Shown: positions 11,841-23,745 of the stretch, one piece after another
How the letters are laid out: the number at the start of each line of letters is the position of its first letter
How positions within the stretch are numbered: position 1 is the stretch's first letter
Origin: Strongylocentrotus droebachiensis
Taxonomy: Eukaryota; Echinodermata; Echinoidea; Camarodonta; Strongylocentrotidae
DNA: 64,000 nucleotides
Assembly: GCA_035222895.1 (NCBI GenBank)
Contig: JAVYIG010006587.1
Coordinates: 5,001 to 69,000, forward strand
Direction of reading: 5' to 3'
Made by a program: the position numbers and the translations under genes
The notes under the pieces: generated by a model
Told to the model about the DNA's origin: nothing
Seen by the model: only the letters and a program-made list of their open reading frames with translations
Database searches by the model: none

Positions 11841-11970
11841 GCCTTTTTTCAATGACAAATGACAAATATCAGTGACAAATCTGCTGATAACCAATCAGAA
11901 GCAAGGATTTCAGTAGCTTATAACAACAACTGTCATTTGTCACTGATGACAAGTTTTGTGAAACACCCCC
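11841..11970 (+). mobile_element. GGCCC-type MITE, TTTCACAAA subfamily, copy 1
   Basis: It contains CAGTGACAAATCTGCTGATAA and, inverted, TCATTTGTCACTGATGACAA, then TTTTGTGAAAC near the right end. The copies at 17389-17536 (opposite strand) and 47644-47789 (same strand) align along their whole length. The left end has diverged and no clean target duplication remains. A CTG follows the right end at 11971-11973, as in better-preserved copies. Confidence 0.75.
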
Positions 11971-11973
11971 CTG

Positions 11974-14900
11974 GTGGAGTAAAACGAGTCGGACTTGGGT
12001 ATGTGCATGAAATAATACACCTGAAATGCTGTTGCACTTGAGCCTTAAATACGTCGAGATTTTGTATGTTAACTAACGCTTAATGGAATACTTCTTTTTC
12101 TTATCTTGGTTCTCCTTATTCCGCAGTTACACTTTTGAGAAAAATACGAGAACTTGAATATTGTCACCCTATACCAAATGAGAACCTACTGACATCATAA
12201 AGAGCATGTCAAAGACAAATTACTGGCCATTTCTGATGATGCTCCGAATCGCTATTTTGGACATCTTCTTCCGAAGGTGACGTCACTTTGTCAAGCGATG
12301 TTAGAGCAAACACGTACTTAATTAATTAGTAGAGCTAAGGAGGTGATTTGTCAAAGTCAAAACTATAAAACGTTTTTTGTACGTGACCGGGTGGTGATTA
12401 ACGGCGGAATGATGAAAACAACTTTATACGAAAGATAACGAGGGACTTGGAAGTCGGTCAACTGGTTTGGAGTAAACTGCGGAAGCTTTACGTCAAACAT
12501 GTCGAACGCAATTTGGTTTTGGACATTGATGTGAAATTATTGATGAAAACGCGTCCTCTATCATCAGAGACTTCTAACTTCATCAAGAATTGACGAAGGT
12601 AAATTAAGAAAAAGAAAATGCATACACTTATAACGATAAGTATATTTTAATAACCGGGCGATTTTCCAATGTCGAAATGGTACTTTCAATTACTTTTATG
12701 CTTCGTGGTTAAGGGATATGCCAGAAGTTAAACGTTTGTATTGGCAAGCCATCGGAATAATTTTAATATATCATGCGGATTTAATTTGGAAAATGTTAAC
12801 AAAAAAGTTTAGATTTTTACGAATCAGACAATTGTTTCAAATTTCCCATTTTGGGAATTTGGTGTTATCAAATATATATCGTACATTTCTTAGTTTTGGA
12901 GAGAGGAATAGCTGATACAATCGAACATTCTGTCATCCATTTCCTATCAAACCGATATACAGACCATGGATAATGGACTCTTTAATACCATGCTTACATC
13001 ATGTTGGCCATAACTACTCGATTTTCACTCTTGATATTATCCTCAGCCCTTCAAGAATATGGTAATGTATATTTAAAACAGTCATTCTTTCGAACATCAT
13101 GACGTCATACTGCAAATGGAAGTTGGTGGTATACATATTACATTCACGAATTCGTGCGTTGGATGCCGAGTTTGGAAGCTTAAAAACAAAACCATGTGCT
13201 AACATGGACGCATAGCGTCTCAGGTGTTATGGTTTTAAATGATTTGCCCTTCACAAGCGATAGCCTGTATCTTAAGGCCACCTGCTCCTACCATCTATCA
13301 TCCTGTCTTCTTTGATGGATTAATGTATGTCTAAAGGAAAGAAACTGATGATGTTTGTCAGCTTGTGTGTATAGAGGGTCATGCATAGCGGGGATGGTGT
13401 GGGCAATCAGCAGGACAAACTGAGAAGTGAAGATTTGAAAGTCAAAGTCGAAAAGGCGCCTAAATGCACTCTCTATTTCGGACAAGACATAAGTTATGGA
13501 AGACGTATGTATTCATTAAGTATAATATACTTAATGAATGCATACGTTATATTATAACTTTCACAAGAAACTAGAATTGAAAATTGACACTAAACATGCA
13601 AAAACAAACAAACAAACATGGATGAAAAAGAGAATTTGGAAATGTACTCAATATGAAGATTGATTATCAAATACCATTTAGAAGTTGCATCTAGTTATCT
13701 TTTGCCAACAAAACATGAATGCATTTATACACATTATTATATACAATGTATTTAGATTCAATGTGGATCAATAAATATAAAAGAACAACACGGGTAATAC
13801 GCTGAAATTGATCAAAATTGAATTATTCAAGATTCAAAACCAAAAGAAAACGAGCTGGGTTATGAAGAAAATTCAGGGTGTGGCTGTTTTTAAGACTTGT
13901 GAAGTGGAAAGGGGAAAGGGATAAGGAAACAAAAGCTGCTGAAAGCTATCGCTCGGAATTTTCTTTTTGTTAAAGATATCTTGCATAACGGAAGAAATTT
14001 CTATTATCAGAACTCGAAGCATTATATATTTGTTGCGTGACAAATTGAAAGTTAAGTCAGTCTTAAGACAAAATTCCTGACATGAATAAAAAGAAAAGTT
14101 TGCATGTGGTACCTTAAGCTGCCTTTAAGCAGGATAAATACTCCCGGATCAGTCAAAAGGAAATGTGTTGCAAGCTCTTCTTTACTTAAGTCTTCATTTA
14201 GATTGTACTTTCTCAAAGACCTTCCCACAGAACGCAATTTAAACTAGAGGTAGATTCAAATGGGTGTTTTCTCCTCATAGCTAATACGTCTAAGTGGCGG
14301 TATTAACTGTAAATGGCGTGATAAGGATTCGATTTGACAAGGGATTACAAATGTCTTTACACTTTTCGTGCTATAATGATCAGGAACACAACGAGGATAA
14401 GCCTTCTTTATTACCACTTTAATTGTTTCCCTCCTTTTCTCCGAGAGCAATTTAAAACTTCTCTTTTTAAAAGCTAAAAAGCGAGGTACAATCATGCAAT
14501 ACACATGGATGTACAAAGTACAAAGCCTTCTATCCCTATCCGATGCTTTTATTTCTCATTATTGCTTTTTTGAAGAGCAGAATTAGTCACTTTGGGTATC
14601 ATTACAATTACATCGTCTGATGCGTTGCAGGTGTTTAGTTTCTCAAAATATATTTCAAGGTATTCTTGAACACAACGACAGGTGTTAGGAAGCATAGACT
14701 TCCGTTCAATGTATCCATACAGTCAGAATACTTTTATTTCCTTATCCTCAAGCGAGCTTTTTATTTCCATAATTTCAATACATATTTACATTAATAACTC
14801 AATGATTGAGTGAAAAATTGAAGTGTATATTCAACAATTCTTCCAGCTTAGTATTATTTCTTTGCTAACACATTCATATCTTTAAAATAATCTTAGCAAC

Positions 14901-15300
14901 GACTTGAATTTAAAAAACAAAGTATGTGGGTAGTACAAACAAACTTCTTAACGTAACATTTACGTAACAGTCAGAATACTGTATAGCTAATACCAACGTC
15001 AAAGTGATATGAGGCTCATTTTGATAACATATTGATGACACTAAATTCCATAAAACATTGAACAAATTCAAAAATAGATGATTGAATAACATCCATGTGC
15101 TTTGTTACGTGTTGACTTTTTACATACATTCTAAATACTTTCTAAATGTACTATGGAATTTTATTTTAACTGTTCTGTATAAACGTTATGGTTTTTTTTA
15201 AATAAATATGTTCACAATTATTTAGGGCCCCGTGGTAGACCAATGCTTATTGGTGAATGGGCTTCCCTGACAAAAAATTAGAAATGAATAAATAAATACG
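11974..15300. other. Non-coding stretch with one hairpin
   Basis: More than 3 kb with no supported gene. The only structure I found is a 45-base hairpin at 13503-13547. Several frames of 60-86 codons occur, none with a recognisable domain or splice context. Confidence 0.45.
13503..13547. other. 45-base near-perfect hairpin
   Basis: A 21-base arm starting ACGTATGTATTCATTAAG pairs with 13527-13547 across a 3-base AAT loop, with one mismatch. Such a tight palindrome can extrude as a cruciform and may mark the end-to-end remains of a small foldback element. Confidence 0.6.
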
Positions 15301-15301
15301 A

Positions 15302-15585
15302 CAGGGGCGGACCTAATGTGATAATTACGGGGATGTATCTAGACCATTTCCCCAAAAAATGTAAGTCCAGTGTTGAGTATCTTGCCGAGCAAGCCTAGGC
15401 TTTGTCAGGGGGGGGGGGGGAGTATAGGAACTAAAAATGAGACATTTGTTCTCAATCCTGAAAGCGCAGGAACGTACTTCCCTGGAATCTATTCTTTGGA
15501 TGTGACCTATAATCATTTATTTGCCTTTTTTCTCATTAAAGGGGGGGGGGGGATGGCCGTTTCGCCCCATGGATCCGTCTTTGAA
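15302..15585. mobile_element. Candidate element with CAGGGGCGGACC-like ends
   Basis: The left side begins ACAGGGGCGGACC and the right side contains GGATCCGTC, which is GACGGATCC when inverted. Two runs of G (about 15409-15420 and 15541-15552) lie inside. Inverted ends of the CAGGGGCGGATCC type are common in small animal DNA transposons; a right end of the same type occurs at 45278-45290. The match here is imperfect and no target duplication is visible. Confidence 0.35.
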
Positions 15586-15988
15586 GTAATATGAAGATTT
15601 TCAAATGAAACGCTGAAGCACCTAAAACTATGCATTTCGTAGAAATAACATAACATAAAAACCTCAATAGTGCGTATGATGAATATGATGACGACATTCA
15701 CGTATACGTTATTGTCGCTGGAAAAATGAATTCAACACAAAATTGTCTGTATCTTGTGAATGAAATCGATAGAAGTCAGGCGGAACACGAAATTGGCAAT
15801 AATGGTTGTAACTTCTTTATCCTACGAATACAAATCGATACACGTCCACAAGCAAACAGGTGCTTCTCTCGAATGTTGTCGCATCTCAGGATGCTTAAGG
15901 AATGTCTTGCTTTTACGTCAGGTGCATTGCATGCAGGAAACACAGCACCCTGGAAATCACTTGTGCTGGAGGGGGCGGCTAGAATAAA

Positions 15989-16104
15989 CAGTGGCGTAGC
16001 TACACGGGGCACGGGGGCACATGCCCCTAAATCGGATGGTGAAGAAAGATAGAGAGAGAGAGAGGGGGAGAGGGAGAGAGAGAGTGTGTGTGAGAGAGAG
16101 AGGA

Positions 16105-16137
<33 letters not shown>

Positions 16138-16170
16138 GAGAGAGAGAGGAGGGAGGCAAGGGGAGAGGGG
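15989..16170 (+). mobile_element. Truncated CAGTGGCGTAGC element running into GA repeat
   Basis: The 12-base end CAGTGGCGTAGC at 15989-16000, followed by TACACGGGGCACGGGG, matches the left end of the element at 830. GA repeats follow to about 16170. I find no inverted right end in the next kilobase, so this copy is broken or its far end is lost. Confidence 0.6.
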
Positions 16171-16944
16171 GAGAATTAAGTCAGAGTCCAGGAAGACCAT
16201 CAGATCCTTCTCCGCACCCCCATTTCACTCCACATGAACTCTACCGCATTGCTCCCTGGCTCGGACTTTATCCACAAAGTAACAACAGTGCATCCACCTA
16301 ACCATGAAGAGCACCCTTTATACCTAGTCCCATGCCACCGAACTGAAAATAAACACCATGTCATGCCATGGTTTGGTAGTTCATGTTTCTCTAGGCTCCC
16401 TCGGTCTACATCCTAATATCTAATCTTTACAATGAAAGAAGCAGCAGTACCGGAAAACCTTTTCTCACAATAATTTCTTGGAATATTTTTGCGAACCCCC
16501 TGAGTACGAAACGTCGGAAATTTGATATTGATTCGAAAAAATAACCCGTTTATGACACAATTTGCAGGTATTTCAAGGAGTCATTTAGCTGCGGTTCATG
16601 AACAGATTTTCGATTGCTAGTACCTACTACCGGGTGTTGATATATAAAACAAAAATCGAGGACATGTACGGTCTTTAATAGCCATAATTCTGATTCTCTC
16701 TTGTTGATGACTAAATTGCTTTTCGGACATTGGTCACACTTTTTGACTGACTCTTCATGATTTTTTAAATACTGTTATTATTATTGTCAATAGTATTATT
16801 AATAATATCATGTTTAGTATGATAATCATTATTATTATACAACGCTCACACCAATGAGACCGACAACGGACCAACGATAGTTTACATAACCCACTATGGT
16901 AAAAATATATAATAAACCGTTCGAATAGGAGTCAGTTGGCGGTG

Positions 16945-17045
16945 TGACCGAGGTATAATACCTCAGTGGGTGGTAGAGCAGTGGTCTCCCACACGGCAGG
17001 TCCTGGGTTCGAAACCAAGTTGATGTGCTATCCTAGCCTTTTCCT
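16945..17045 (+). mobile_element. tRNA-derived SINE head
   Basis: It has RNA polymerase III promoter boxes: an A-box-like TGGTAGAGCAGTGG at 16971-16984 and a B box, GGTTCGAAACC, at 17006-17016. The spacing is that of a tRNA, but the sequence does not fold into a full cloverleaf with paired acceptor ends, so I read it as a SINE rather than a working tRNA gene. It resembles the inverse of the heads at 41430-41480 and 44220-44285. Confidence 0.6.
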
Positions 17046-17388
17046 CTTTTATTAAGTATTTATCCTAAATTACAAATCCCTCAGATGCGACTGCAGATTT
17101 AAAAAAATAATTATGATGGACACGTCTAGAGGCAAGGCAAAATATGAAAACTCTGGTCAACACACTAGACAATTGTAATCATACTTGTCTTTTCATCCTT
17201 CAAAACAGTCACGTAAAATATATCATCAATCATCAACGTTCATGCAAGAGCAAATCATCAAAACAAAATCATTAAAATCCCAACGTGACTTATGAAACCT
17301 AACGACATATTTTCGCTGACGGCTTTTGCGCCTTCTGACGACATTTAGGTCATATCCAACAGTTTTACGTCAGCACGTTATCGACCTG

Positions 17389-17536
17389 GGCCCCATTTCA
17401 CAAAACTTGTCATCAGTCACAAATGACAGGTCTTTGTTAAAAGCTACAGTGAAATCCTTGCATATGATTGGTTATCAGCAGATTTGTCACTGATATTTGT
17501 CATTTGTCATTCTAAAAAGACTTTGTGAAACAGGGC
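17389..17536 (-). mobile_element. GGCCC-type MITE, TTTCACAAA subfamily, copy 2
   Basis: The ends are GGCCCCATTTCACAAA and, inverted, GCCCTGTTTCACAAAG. CTG flanks both sides (17386-17388 and 17537-17539), consistent with a 3-base target duplication. Internally the TGTCATTTGTGACTGA motif recurs in inverted form. It is on the opposite strand to the copies at 11841 and 47644. Confidence 0.8.
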
Positions 17537-17861
17537 CTGGCTGTTCCATCTCATTAGGAAAGAGATGATACGTCTTCAGACATCATTATTTCTAAATATT
17601 TGTGCTTCATCGGTGTCTGTTAGCCTTGCATGCTCTATTATAGATGAGTCCATTTGACGATGCTCTACCATAGTGACTCATACGACGGAAACGAGGTGCT
17701 CTATTAACGCATATTTTGGTTTGATATTCAGTAAATGGGTCTGCGTTCAGTGTTTATCGATCACATCGAGGAAGAGAACGGAGTTCATCTATAACCATTG
17801 ATGAAATTATTCGCAGGTTCAAAGAAGATGAATTGGAGGAAAAGAATGTGGCATTGGTGAG

Positions 17862-18125
17862 AGAATTTACTCTACATCAGAGAAAATAGGAAAACTGGGA
17901 AGTTTAAGGGAGAGCGAGGTAGAGGTGGAACGAAGTCAACGACATATAAGTCATTTCGACAGTTTTAAAGAAATTTGTACCAAAATGCATTCCGTTTCTA
18001 CACAAGTAGAAGGGAGGGGGAGGGGATTAGCCTAAGGAGTTAGAGAGGAGAAAATGAAAGGAGAGGGTTTTGGGATAGCTCGTGTTTTAATTTACCCTAC
18101 ATCAGAGAAAATAGGAAAACTTACA
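17862..18125 (+). repeat. Dispersed repeat with internal duplication
   Basis: CTACATCAGAGAAAATAGG occurs at about 17872 and again at about 18100. The segment from GGGAGAGCGAGGTAGAGGTG through GCATTCCGTTTCTACACAAG and a G-rich run is shared with 57490-57660. It is thus a copy of an interspersed element about 150 bases long, adjoining a G tract in both places. The family is not recognised. Confidence 0.6.
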
Positions 18126-18919
18126 AAAGCACCTTTTTATGGTAATAAAAGGTATTTCTTATTCCCCTCTCTCTTCTATTTTAAGTGTTCATAAATACTA
18201 TTAACGTTATCCAATCGTAACTGGAATATAACTATTTGCTTAGTCTTCCCATTGTAGCTATTCACTATACTATTCTCAAACTGAATGTAATCGATACCTT
18301 TGGATTAATCTGGGCCCCTTTCCAATTTTGATTCATATCTAATTTATCCAAAACAAATTTAATTTAAGGTTTAAAACGCTGATCCAAGACTGAGATTTTA
18401 AGAAGGTACATGTACTTGTATATCTTAATATAATCCTAGTAGGCCTATACAAATAATACACAACAGTGAGGGCATTGGTAATTCTACTAATGTCCGAACA
18501 AAAAGATGTGTATTATTGTTTTTATAACATGATTTTATTAATAATGATTAAACTTTGACCTACTTCCATCCTCTCAGTGTTTTAACATCTACCTAAGATA
18601 GTCAATTTACATTTTGAGGCATATTTAGAAAATTTAGGGCAAACTGAAAATGCCATGAGAAATTAAAAGATGAGCAATGTCGAGTATCAGAATAGTTGGA
18701 TTAAACCAATATTATATAAAGTGGAGTAGTTTGTATTACGCAAGGGTGTTATATTGTCTACATCACTTTATTGCAAGAAACTATATACAAGCTCCGAAGG
18801 AAGTATTTGGCAAGGGAGATAAAAGGACACAAAATAACTATGACGAAAACTATTTAAAAGGAAATCTTACCTTGATAGCAAACTTTTCTAGAATGGGGCG
18901 AAAAACCCAGAGAAACGTA

Positions 18920-19215
18920 CTGGTGAAAGTTTGAATAAAATCTGACAAAAAATGAGAAAGCTATGAATTCCTACACACAAAAAGACAACAAATTAAAAAA
19001 GACATGTACGACTCGTGACGGTCTTTTCTCAATAAAGGACCTGTAATAATATACTCTCCATAATGTATTTTGAGTAGTGCCCCAAGGGTGAAGGCACTTG
19101 ACAAAATTGCAGATTTTGAGATTCGCATAACTGTAATAACCTCATATTAAAAACATTCATAACTTTCTTACCAAACTTTCTCAGATTTTTCTACTTTCAT
19201 CCAAATGAACTTATT
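18920..19215. mobile_element. Old inverted-repeat element relic
   Basis: GTGAAAGTTTG...AGAAAGCTATGAATT on the left mirrors CATAACTTTCTTA...CAGATTTTT on the right with many mismatches. Similar wording (GAAAGTTTGAGCAAATTC and CATAACTTTCTTATTTTC) forms the long inverted arms of the TTAA element at 60929-61468, so this is probably a decayed relative. The outer ends and target duplication are lost. Confidence 0.4.
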
Positions 19216-19483
19216 ATAAGGATTGAATTACCCTTGAAGACGACCACAAAGAAATCAAAACACAAACACGAGTTAATTTCAATAGCCTCGATCGTCTATC
19301 ATCTCTGGAAATATGTGAACATTACAATGATGTTTTACAAAACTGAAATATGATTTTGTGGGACTGCAACTGTCCTCGGGTTGATTTTGCGATCATGTTA
19401 TATTTTGCGAAACGGGATGAGTGCGCAGAAAGACAGAAGTTGACTATGTTGCCCTCATATACATTGAAGGCAGTGTATTATGT

Positions 19484-19648
19484 GTATGTTTGCATGGATT
19501 TTATAACTGCCGAGAGCATTATTGATATATACCTGCATACCGCTAATACTCGATACATTCAAACATATGTGACTTGTGACATTATAAACATGTATGTTTG
19601 CATGGATTTCATAACCACCGACAGCATTACTGATATACCGTTCTATAT
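19484..19648 (+). repeat. Two diverged copies of a 55-base segment
   Basis: GTATGTTTGCATGGATTT begins at 19484 and again at 19592, an offset of 108 bases. Each copy continues through similar sequence ending in TGATATA plus CC. This is a local duplication, and its open frames on both strands are not coding. Confidence 0.65.
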
Positions 19649-19976
19649 ATGTAACCACTTGTAAAAAAAACGGTAACCGATAGTCTATGAGTCCATGAAC
19701 AAAACTTCACAGTTGTGGTTACGTGCCTAAGCTCATGCTGACATATCACGCTGCTTTAAAGTTTAGTGTACGCACATGAGGTATTGCATTCATTATAAAC
19801 AGTCATCAATATCCTTGCCGGTAATTATCAAAGAAAAGATCGATGTCATTTCAAGGGTCAATATCTTGTTCCAGTTTATCACCAACTCTTCCAACCCTCC
19901 ACCAATTTTTCATCTCTCTCCTTACGCCAATCCACACCTTATCGTGAGACCTACATGCACTTACTTACAAGTGGTC

Positions 19977-20138
19977 ATGGCGGTTGTTCTTCAAAATCCC
20001 GCCCCCGAGCAACTTGTACAACGAGAAATCTTAGCCACTCTTAGCGTTACGTTGCGCGGATTATACGCCGATGATGCCGACACGAATTCCTATACCTGGG
20101 GCTACGATCAATTAGAAAATCTTATTACGCTATATTCG
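19977..20138 (+). CDS. Weak candidate first coding exon, unknown product
   Basis: An ATG with G at -3 and G at +4 opens a 54-codon frame, MAVVLQNPAPEQLVQREILA onward, ending ...LENLITLYS. It reaches a donor-like TCG|GTCAGC at 20139 in phase 0. Upstream, TTACTTACAAG just before 19971 could be an acceptor, with pyrimidine-rich sequence further back. The composition is more balanced than the surroundings and acidic residues cluster (ADDAD). The frame runs on another 12 codons to a stop if unspliced. I recognise no family. The string YADD also occurs in reverse transcriptases, but the flanking residues are not hydrophobic as that motif needs. It may be chance. Confidence 0.25.
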
Positions 20139-20519
20139 GTCAGCCTATGTTGTTTCTTCCCAACAAACGGCGCATAGTGAAGCTCAAATGAGGCTGATAT
20201 TTCAGAGGTATTATTCGTAACGATGGAATGATGAGGAGAAGGAGGTTTTACTGAATTCGGATGAGTCATGAGGACCTTGAATATTCGATCCAGGGTGGGT
20301 ATGAATTATTTGGAGTACAGGAGTTGCATGCATCTATTTTGCTGCCAGATTGAATTGATACACTTGAATTGCGGATTCAAAATAGAAATTGGTACTTGCT
20401 CACGACTTCATGACAAGAGCAAAATAATGATCCGGTTTTCATTGGATAAATTTAGATGACTCACACTCGACTTAACGACGACTTTAGTAGAAGAACTCAA
20501 GATTCCTTTTTCTAATTGT
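20139..20519. other. Non-coding stretch before the 20.5-kb transposon
   Basis: Nothing recognisable. A 63-codon frame at 20268-20459 lacks domain or splice support. Confidence 0.4.
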
Positions 20520-20527
20520 CAATATAT

Positions 20528-21863
20528 CCCGGGGGGGGTACTCACGTATATTGGGTATACGGGGATGTGCCGCTCGGAAGGGTGACTTTTTCAGGAAAGA
20601 TCCTTAGACATGGGTCCCCTTTTCATAAAAAAAATCCTTAGACATGGGTCCCTTTTTTCATTTATTCCTTTCCCCTCTTTTCTCCCTCATTTTCTCCGGG
20701 AATTTTTGGATTTGCTCCTATTGTAAATGCCTAAGTCTCTCCCATCTCTAAATAAATCCGGGGCAATATTGGGGAATCCTTCGGTGATTGCATTTCCAGT
20801 GTACGAGGAGTACGCACTGACCTCTAGGTCAGTGGGTGTACGTAGCTCGTAAACTCAACTAGACCCCGGGGTACCACATAATATCAGGACCCCATGGGCC
20901 CTATACCGGGTACTCGTATGGCATAATGCGCGCTAGGTATGGTATCCGCCCGTATAGGGGTTGTACCCCCGGGAACTTGTAGCGCTTCGCATGCATGCTG
21001 AAATGATATGATCGGCAACTGTACCCTGCGTACCCTGATCTGCCCAGCAGCCGGGCAGCAGCGGGGCTCAAGCAGGGAGCTATATAGCCGATGCTTGAGA
21101 GCTCGTGTAGATCTACGGATACGTTAATTAAAACAGGAAAAGTCCTTCAATTAAAAAGGATGCTAGAGGTGCTAGCACAGTAAATTATGTTGCATGGTGT
21201 TTTCATCTTTATGTGTGTAAACTACTTGTAAACTACATGTAGTATGGTACAGTTTACTAATAAAGAATTTTATCGAGAAACTGCAAAATGATTGGCCATT
21301 GTATTATTACACACATAGGTGCATTACTATCCTGGCTGTGTATTAAAAGCTGTGCTATTGATTCTCAACATTTCAAACTCAACTGTACAAAACTCAACCA
21401 ATTTCACTCAAAATCGATACTTTAGTTACGATTGATGACACCTAAATAGCAGTAAAATACATTTTTTTAACTTTCCGATGTTAGAAAGAATAATTTAAAA
21501 AATCAAATTGTGAGTCCACTGTCAAACTTTCCGATCAGCCGCATCGGCATAATTGTGTGCATCTGTGTGTTATGAGTGTATTGACTATTCATGTATTTAA
21601 ATGCCGCCTATTAACACGTAGTGCAGTGCTACAGGTCAATGCGTATTAGCGTTGACTCTCTATATGCTTTGCTGAAGTGTATTATTACAGCTTAAAAAAT
21701 GTAATATTTGAAGTTTGAAATCCTTAGACATGGGTCCATTTTTCATAAAAAATCCTTAGACATGGGTACCTATTTCAGCAAAAGGACCCTTAGATGTGGG
21801 TATGGGTTCGGAGGTCTCAGCCGCACACCCCCGTCCGACTATAATCTGAGTACCCCCCCCGGG
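20528..21863. mobile_element. 1336-bp DNA transposon with 17-bp perfect ends and 8-bp target duplication
   Basis: The termini are perfect inverted repeats of 17 bases, CCC-G8-TACTCA at 20528-20544 and its complement at 21847-21863. The 8 bases outside them are identical: CAATATAT at 20520-20527 and at 21864-21871. An 8-base duplication is typical of the hAT and P superfamilies. The subterminal word CTTAGACATGGGT occurs in direct orientation twice on the left (about 20603 and 20636) and twice on the right (about 21723 and 21754), as expected of transposase-binding repeats. No frame of more than about 75 codons lies inside, so the element is non-autonomous. The intact duplication suggests a fairly recent insertion. 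Confidence 0.85.
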
Positions 21864-21871
21864 CAATATAT

Positions 21872-23560
21872 ATGCTTTTTTAATCCTAAACATTTGTTGA
21901 CTATTTTCCATATAAAATTGAATGTTAAAGTTTCGTAGAGTCGTTGTGGTTGCGAGATTAAATTCCCCAAATTCAATCAAAATAGTTAAAAATCTGAATG
22001 CACTGAGATAAACTTGAAAGCGTTATATATATCAAACATTATACTTCAAGAGGTTCAATGAGGCCATCATTCTCTCATGAGCCTAAACAAATCACCTTAG
22101 ATTCCACTTTAATATTTCATAAAATATAATCCAACCTTCGTAGGATCTATATTTAATAACAAGTCACACTTACAGTGGAAGGTCATTTAGAGTGTCCATG
22201 AAAATGATCTCGGACAGTCCTTGATGGCATAATTCCCAGCGGAATAAAGTGTTTACTTCGTGTCGAAATGTCACTGGCGATTTAATATTCTCTAAATAAA
22301 GCAGAAGCAAGCATCGCTTTTCCTGATTTGCATCTACCAATGCGATAGAGAGTATCTGACTCTAAGCAATGATCCAACGACACGTGAAAATATGTAAATT
22401 ACTATAGTCCCTTTCATGGTATGTTTGGTCCTTTGCGAATACCATAAGATGTTGAAGGGCGCATGTGGGGATGTCGTACTGCATCACTAGCCTGCGGCAA
22501 GACAGCAACGGCCTCTTACGTCTGTGAGAAATTGCCGACTACCTTCAGACGATGCGGCCATTACTCTTTAGCATTAGACAAGCCTCGTAGATTCGGGGCT
22601 TTGGTTTTCAAACGGAAATAAGCTTCGTTTTCATGCTAAATTACCCTGACAAGCGAAGTTGGAAACCTTGGCTTCACTGTGGGGATCAATGGATCGTATA
22701 ACTGGATCAATCGCTCTGCTGGTTCAACTTCGGCCACCGCCGATTTTCAGACGATCGAAAACTCAAATTAGCATTGATCGAGGCTAACATTAAAGTACTG
22801 ACAAAAGTATTTTGGCGATTGTGTATGGTCCTACGCTATTCGTTTCTCATGGAAACAAAAATGTTCATACTAAATATAGGTAAGCCTGTATAAAAATGTG
22901 CATCGACAAATGATCATATAATCAGATTTACGAATAACATTTTGAGAACCCCAATAGTTATTTGTTGAAGAATAAGAGTTTCAGTCCCACGACTAAAAAT
23001 AACATGAATAAACTAAAAGTTACGGAAAAATTGGAATGCTCGAAAGCAATCTTCCTCGAGTTAATTCAGATAGTAGGGTGACAAATCTTTTAAAGGCAGG
23101 AAGAATTGTACGTTCCCTCAAGAAAAGCAACGCAGTGCATCTTAAAGCATGAGTAAAGAGTACTTCGCATCCATAATATATGAATTCCTGACTACCACAT
23201 TCCCGTGGTAGATAATGCTAAAAACATTATAACAAAAAATGTATAATAACGTGAAACATATATAATGCATACTATTAAATATCAATATAATTTTCTACAT
23301 TATAACATTCTTTACATGATGAAATTGCTTAAAAAAAACTTAAAAAGGAAAATACAACACTTCTGCAATATCAGAGATCTGTAAATAAAAGGCAGGGCTC
23401 TTAATTAAGAAAAATTAATATCATTATCCTCAAATTTTCTTTTATCAAGAGTGTTGCCAAATAATCACCTGATGATCGCCATATATCTTACACTGCCCTC
23501 TAGTATTCATTAGACATTAATTTTAGGTAGCATAAGCTGAAATATCCCACTGCTGACACC
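21872..23560. other. Non-coding stretch
   Basis: No supported gene, repeat or element in about 1.7 kb. A GC-richer patch at 22440-22760 contains no convincing frame. Confidence 0.45.
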
Positions 23561-23565
23561 AGATC

Positions 23566-23735
23566 ACAGGTGTCGTGGTGTAGTGGTTTATTCACTTGAC
23601 TCTTAATTCAAGGGTTGAGGGTTCGAATCCCAGACCGGCAAAACAAATAACGTAATTTGGCAATACATTAATCCACTTTTGCCACTATCCATCCATGCCT
23701 GAGCGCTACATAATTATTCAGCCGCCAGCTTCAAC
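23566..23735 (+). mobile_element. tRNA-derived SINE, family B copy 1
   Basis: A-box-like TGGTGTAGTGGT at 23576-23587 and a B box, GGTTCGAATCC, at 23620-23630. The body that follows (AATCCACTTTTGCCACTATCC and so on) is shared with the more decayed copy at 26330-26460. It ends just before the MITE at 23746. Confidence 0.7.
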
Positions 23736-23745
23736 CATGGTATAT

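Noticed and set aside
16971..17016. Functional tRNA gene
   Set aside because: A and B boxes are present, but the arms do not pair into a cloverleaf and the sequence belongs to a SINE-like group.
17813..17858. Microexon-like segment, acceptor TTCGCAG then donor GTGAGA
   Set aside because: The 40-base frame encodes FKEDELEEKNVAL, but there is no pyrimidine tract and no partner exon, and it adjoins a dispersed repeat.
20064..20075. YADD reverse-transcriptase-like string
   Set aside because: The catalytic motif needs hydrophobic residues around it. Here the context is GLYADDADTNS, and no other reverse-transcriptase motif is nearby.
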